Source: Isotricha intestinalis
Taxonomy: Eukaryota; Ciliophora; Litostomatea; Vestibuliferida; Isotrichidae
Assembly (NCBI GenBank): GCA_023807065.1
Contig: JAJJLU010003568.1
Coordinates: forward strand, 1 to 51,593
DNA: 51,593 bases
Reading direction: 5' to 3'
Made by a program: the position numbers and the translations under genes
Shown here: positions 50,378-51,593 of the stretch, piece after piece
Layout of the letters: every line of letters starts with the position of its first letter
Numbering within the stretch: position 1 is the first letter of the stretch
The notes under the pieces: model-generated
What the model was told of the DNA's origin: nothing
The model's database searches: none
Seen by the model: the letters and a program-made list of their open reading frames with translations, nothing else

Positions 50378-51109
50378 TTATAAATTTTGTTCATAATATC
50401 CAGAATTTTCCCATATTACTTCATTCTTCTCTTCACTTTTTTCATTTTCTTTGATTTCTTCATTTTTATTTTGAGATATTTTATCTTCAGATTTCCAAAT
50501 AATGTTAGAACTACTAATATGTGTTACCTTTTTTTTTTGTTTCAAATTTTCTAGTTCATTATTTTTATCACTATTTTTATTTACAGTTAAACTCATATTT
50601 TTAGAACTTTCATCTTTAATATCAATCTCTTTTTTTTTTTGATTTTTATTATTTTTTTTATTACAAAGAATACACAACAATATAATCACAAAAAAAAAAA
50701 TAAAAATAATTCCACAAAAAATATAAAGTATTATTAAATAAATTTTAATAATGTTGTCTTTTTTATCTCTACATATTTTTTCATTTCCCACACAAAGACC
50801 ATTAACACAACAAGAATTAACACATTCATCTAATCCATTTGAACATTCATATATTTTATTTTTATCTAAAAATCCATATCTACTAAAACCATATAAACTT
50901 TCTAAATTTAAAGAATAATTTAAATTATTATTATGTGTTGTTTTAATTTCTATTTTACTTGTTGGTATATCTAATGGATGAAAATTTGGGGATAATATTA
51001 TTGGATATGAACTATCATTTTCTTGTAATCTTACTTTTCCTTCTTTATCATATGTTATAAACCAATTTTTTGAAAAAGAAATTAAATAATAAAAACAAAA
51101 AATATACAT
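50378..51109 (-). CDS. Type I membrane protein with a juxtamembrane Cys cluster, 243 aa
   Basis: An intact frame ends in TAA. A short hydrophobic N-terminus (MYIFCFYYLISF) acts as signal peptide. The ectodomain (about 15-120) ends in a compact Cys cluster, ECSNGLDECVNSCCVNGLC, with one more Cys after it, probably disulfide-bonded. A strong span follows (about 121-150). The 90-residue cytosolic tail is Lys/Glu/Asn-rich. The layout fits a small surface or endomembrane receptor-like protein. I do not recognise the family. Confidence 0.75.
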   Translation of the reverse strand: MYIFCFYYLISFSKNWFITYDKEGKVRLQENDSSYPIILSPNFHPLDIPTSKIEIKTTHNNNLNYSLNLESLYGFSRYGFLDKNKIYECSNGLDECVNSCCVNGLCVGNEKICRDKKDNIIKIYLIILYIFCGIIFIFFFVIILLCILCNKKNNKNQKKKEIDIKDESSKNMSLTVNKNSDKNNELENLKQKKKVTHISSSNIIWKSEDKISQNKNEEIKENEKSEEKNEVIWENSGYYEQNL

Positions 51110-51453
51110 TTTTTATTAAAAATAGTCTTTTTAAAAATAATAAAATTTAATTTTCTTTTAATTTAGTTATAATGAGTTTATAATTCTAAAAAGAATATCA
51201 ACTAAAATAAATTTTTTATTAACCAATTTTAAATTTAATATTCTGGTTCATTAAATATTAACTAAATCAAAATAAATACTTAATAATAGGCACAAAATAA
51301 TGATAAATTGAATTAATATTTTTATTTATTTATTATTTTGAAAGATATTATTATTCTTCTTTCTTCATTTTTAAAATTAAAAATTTAATAGGAATTAAAA
51401 CATTTTTTTTTTTAATATCTTAATAGTCTACATTAATTAATATTGTAAAGAAA

Positions 51454-51511
51454 GGCGGAATGGATTTTATTCCGTCTTATTAGCTTCCCCTCCCCAACGT
51501 GTCCTAGGAAG
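51454..51511. ncRNA. GC-rich island with two hairpins, candidate structured RNA
   Basis: In otherwise A/T-only DNA, 29 of these 58 bases are G or C. Positions 51452-51461 can pair with 51469-51478 (ten pairs, one of them G.T, loop of 7). Then CTTCC (51484-51488) pairs with GGAAG (51507-51511) around an 18-nt C-rich loop. Such islands in AT-rich genomes are often RNA genes. It does not look like a tRNA, and I cannot name it. A chimeric assembly end is another possibility. The rest of 51110-51593 shows no gene. Confidence 0.4.
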
Positions 51512-51593
51512 AGAAAATAATTTTATACAAATAAAATAAAAAAATATGTGTTATTATCAATTTTTAAATAATTATGATATTATTTGGGGATTG

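Noticed and set aside
1..51593. A non-standard ciliate genetic code (TAA/TAG as Gln, or TGA as Trp/Cys)
   Set aside because: Long intact proteins end at family-typical C-termini with TAA or TAG, one gene ends in TGA, and Gln and Trp are encoded by CAA/CAG and TGG.
1..51593. tRNA genes, rRNA, telomeric repeats, CRISPR arrays and insertion sequences
   Set aside because: No T-loop/acceptor pattern, rRNA-like block, terminal simple telomere repeat, regular spacer array or transposase frame was seen on either strand.

Overview
The window is AT-rich nuclear DNA from a eukaryotic microbe, roughly four fifths A+T by eye and lowest between genes. It is gene-dense, with about 25 protein genes on both strands. 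RPN11, TRAPPC1, a Rab6-like GTPase, Hsp70, a CCDC81-type HU-domain/EF-hand protein and two PUF proteins are clearly eukaryotic. Only one gene (PUF, 20017..22224) needs introns, and these are 28 and 29 nt with GTAA...AG ends. TAA is the usual stop, TAG ends five genes and TGA ends one, so the code is standard. Tiny introns, Asn/Lys-rich proteins, an HU/EF-hand giant, many N-myristoylated or membrane proteins, a soluble fumarate reductase and a bacterial-type gene together suggest an anaerobic, possibly gut-dwelling ciliate. That placement is inference.

Left part (1-12.8 kb): a conserved hypothetical gene and a small anamorsin-like gene are followed by the most unusual gene of the window. It encodes a 699-aa protein of two N-terminal repeats, a C39-like cysteine peptidase domain, a hydrophobic Gly-rich segment and a C-terminal colicin E3-type ribonuclease domain with all its expected catalytic residues. 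It is head-to-head, 46 bp apart, with an unrecognised 618-aa gene. Next come a decayed histidine-phosphatase pseudogene, a RING membrane protein, the proteasome deubiquitinase RPN11 and a membrane-anchored fumarate reductase.

Middle (12.9-36 kb): an SCP/FCP1-like phosphatase, a small PP1-docking-motif protein, a myristoylated PH-like protein, a Rab6-like GTPase with an abnormal C-terminus, two divergently transcribed PUF RNA-binding proteins, a coiled-coil protein, a second myristoylated protein, TRAPPC1, the 1789-aa HU/EF-hand protein and an Asn-rich protein with a degenerate SANT-like region.

Right part (36-51.6 kb): a two-TM protein with a large Gly/Asn minisatellite in its ectodomain, a short selenoprotein gene (in-frame UGA followed by a convincing SECIS hairpin in the 3' UTR), a catalytically dead aspartyl-protease-like membrane protein, several unrecognised proteins, an unusual Hsp70, a small membrane protein with a Cys cluster, and a GC-rich island with two hairpins near the right end.

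The two observations most worth following are the bacterial-type peptidase-RNase toxin gene embedded in a eukaryotic chromosome, and the UGA/SECIS gene, which ordinary gene finders would miss. Functions rest on motifs read by eye; no database search was run.
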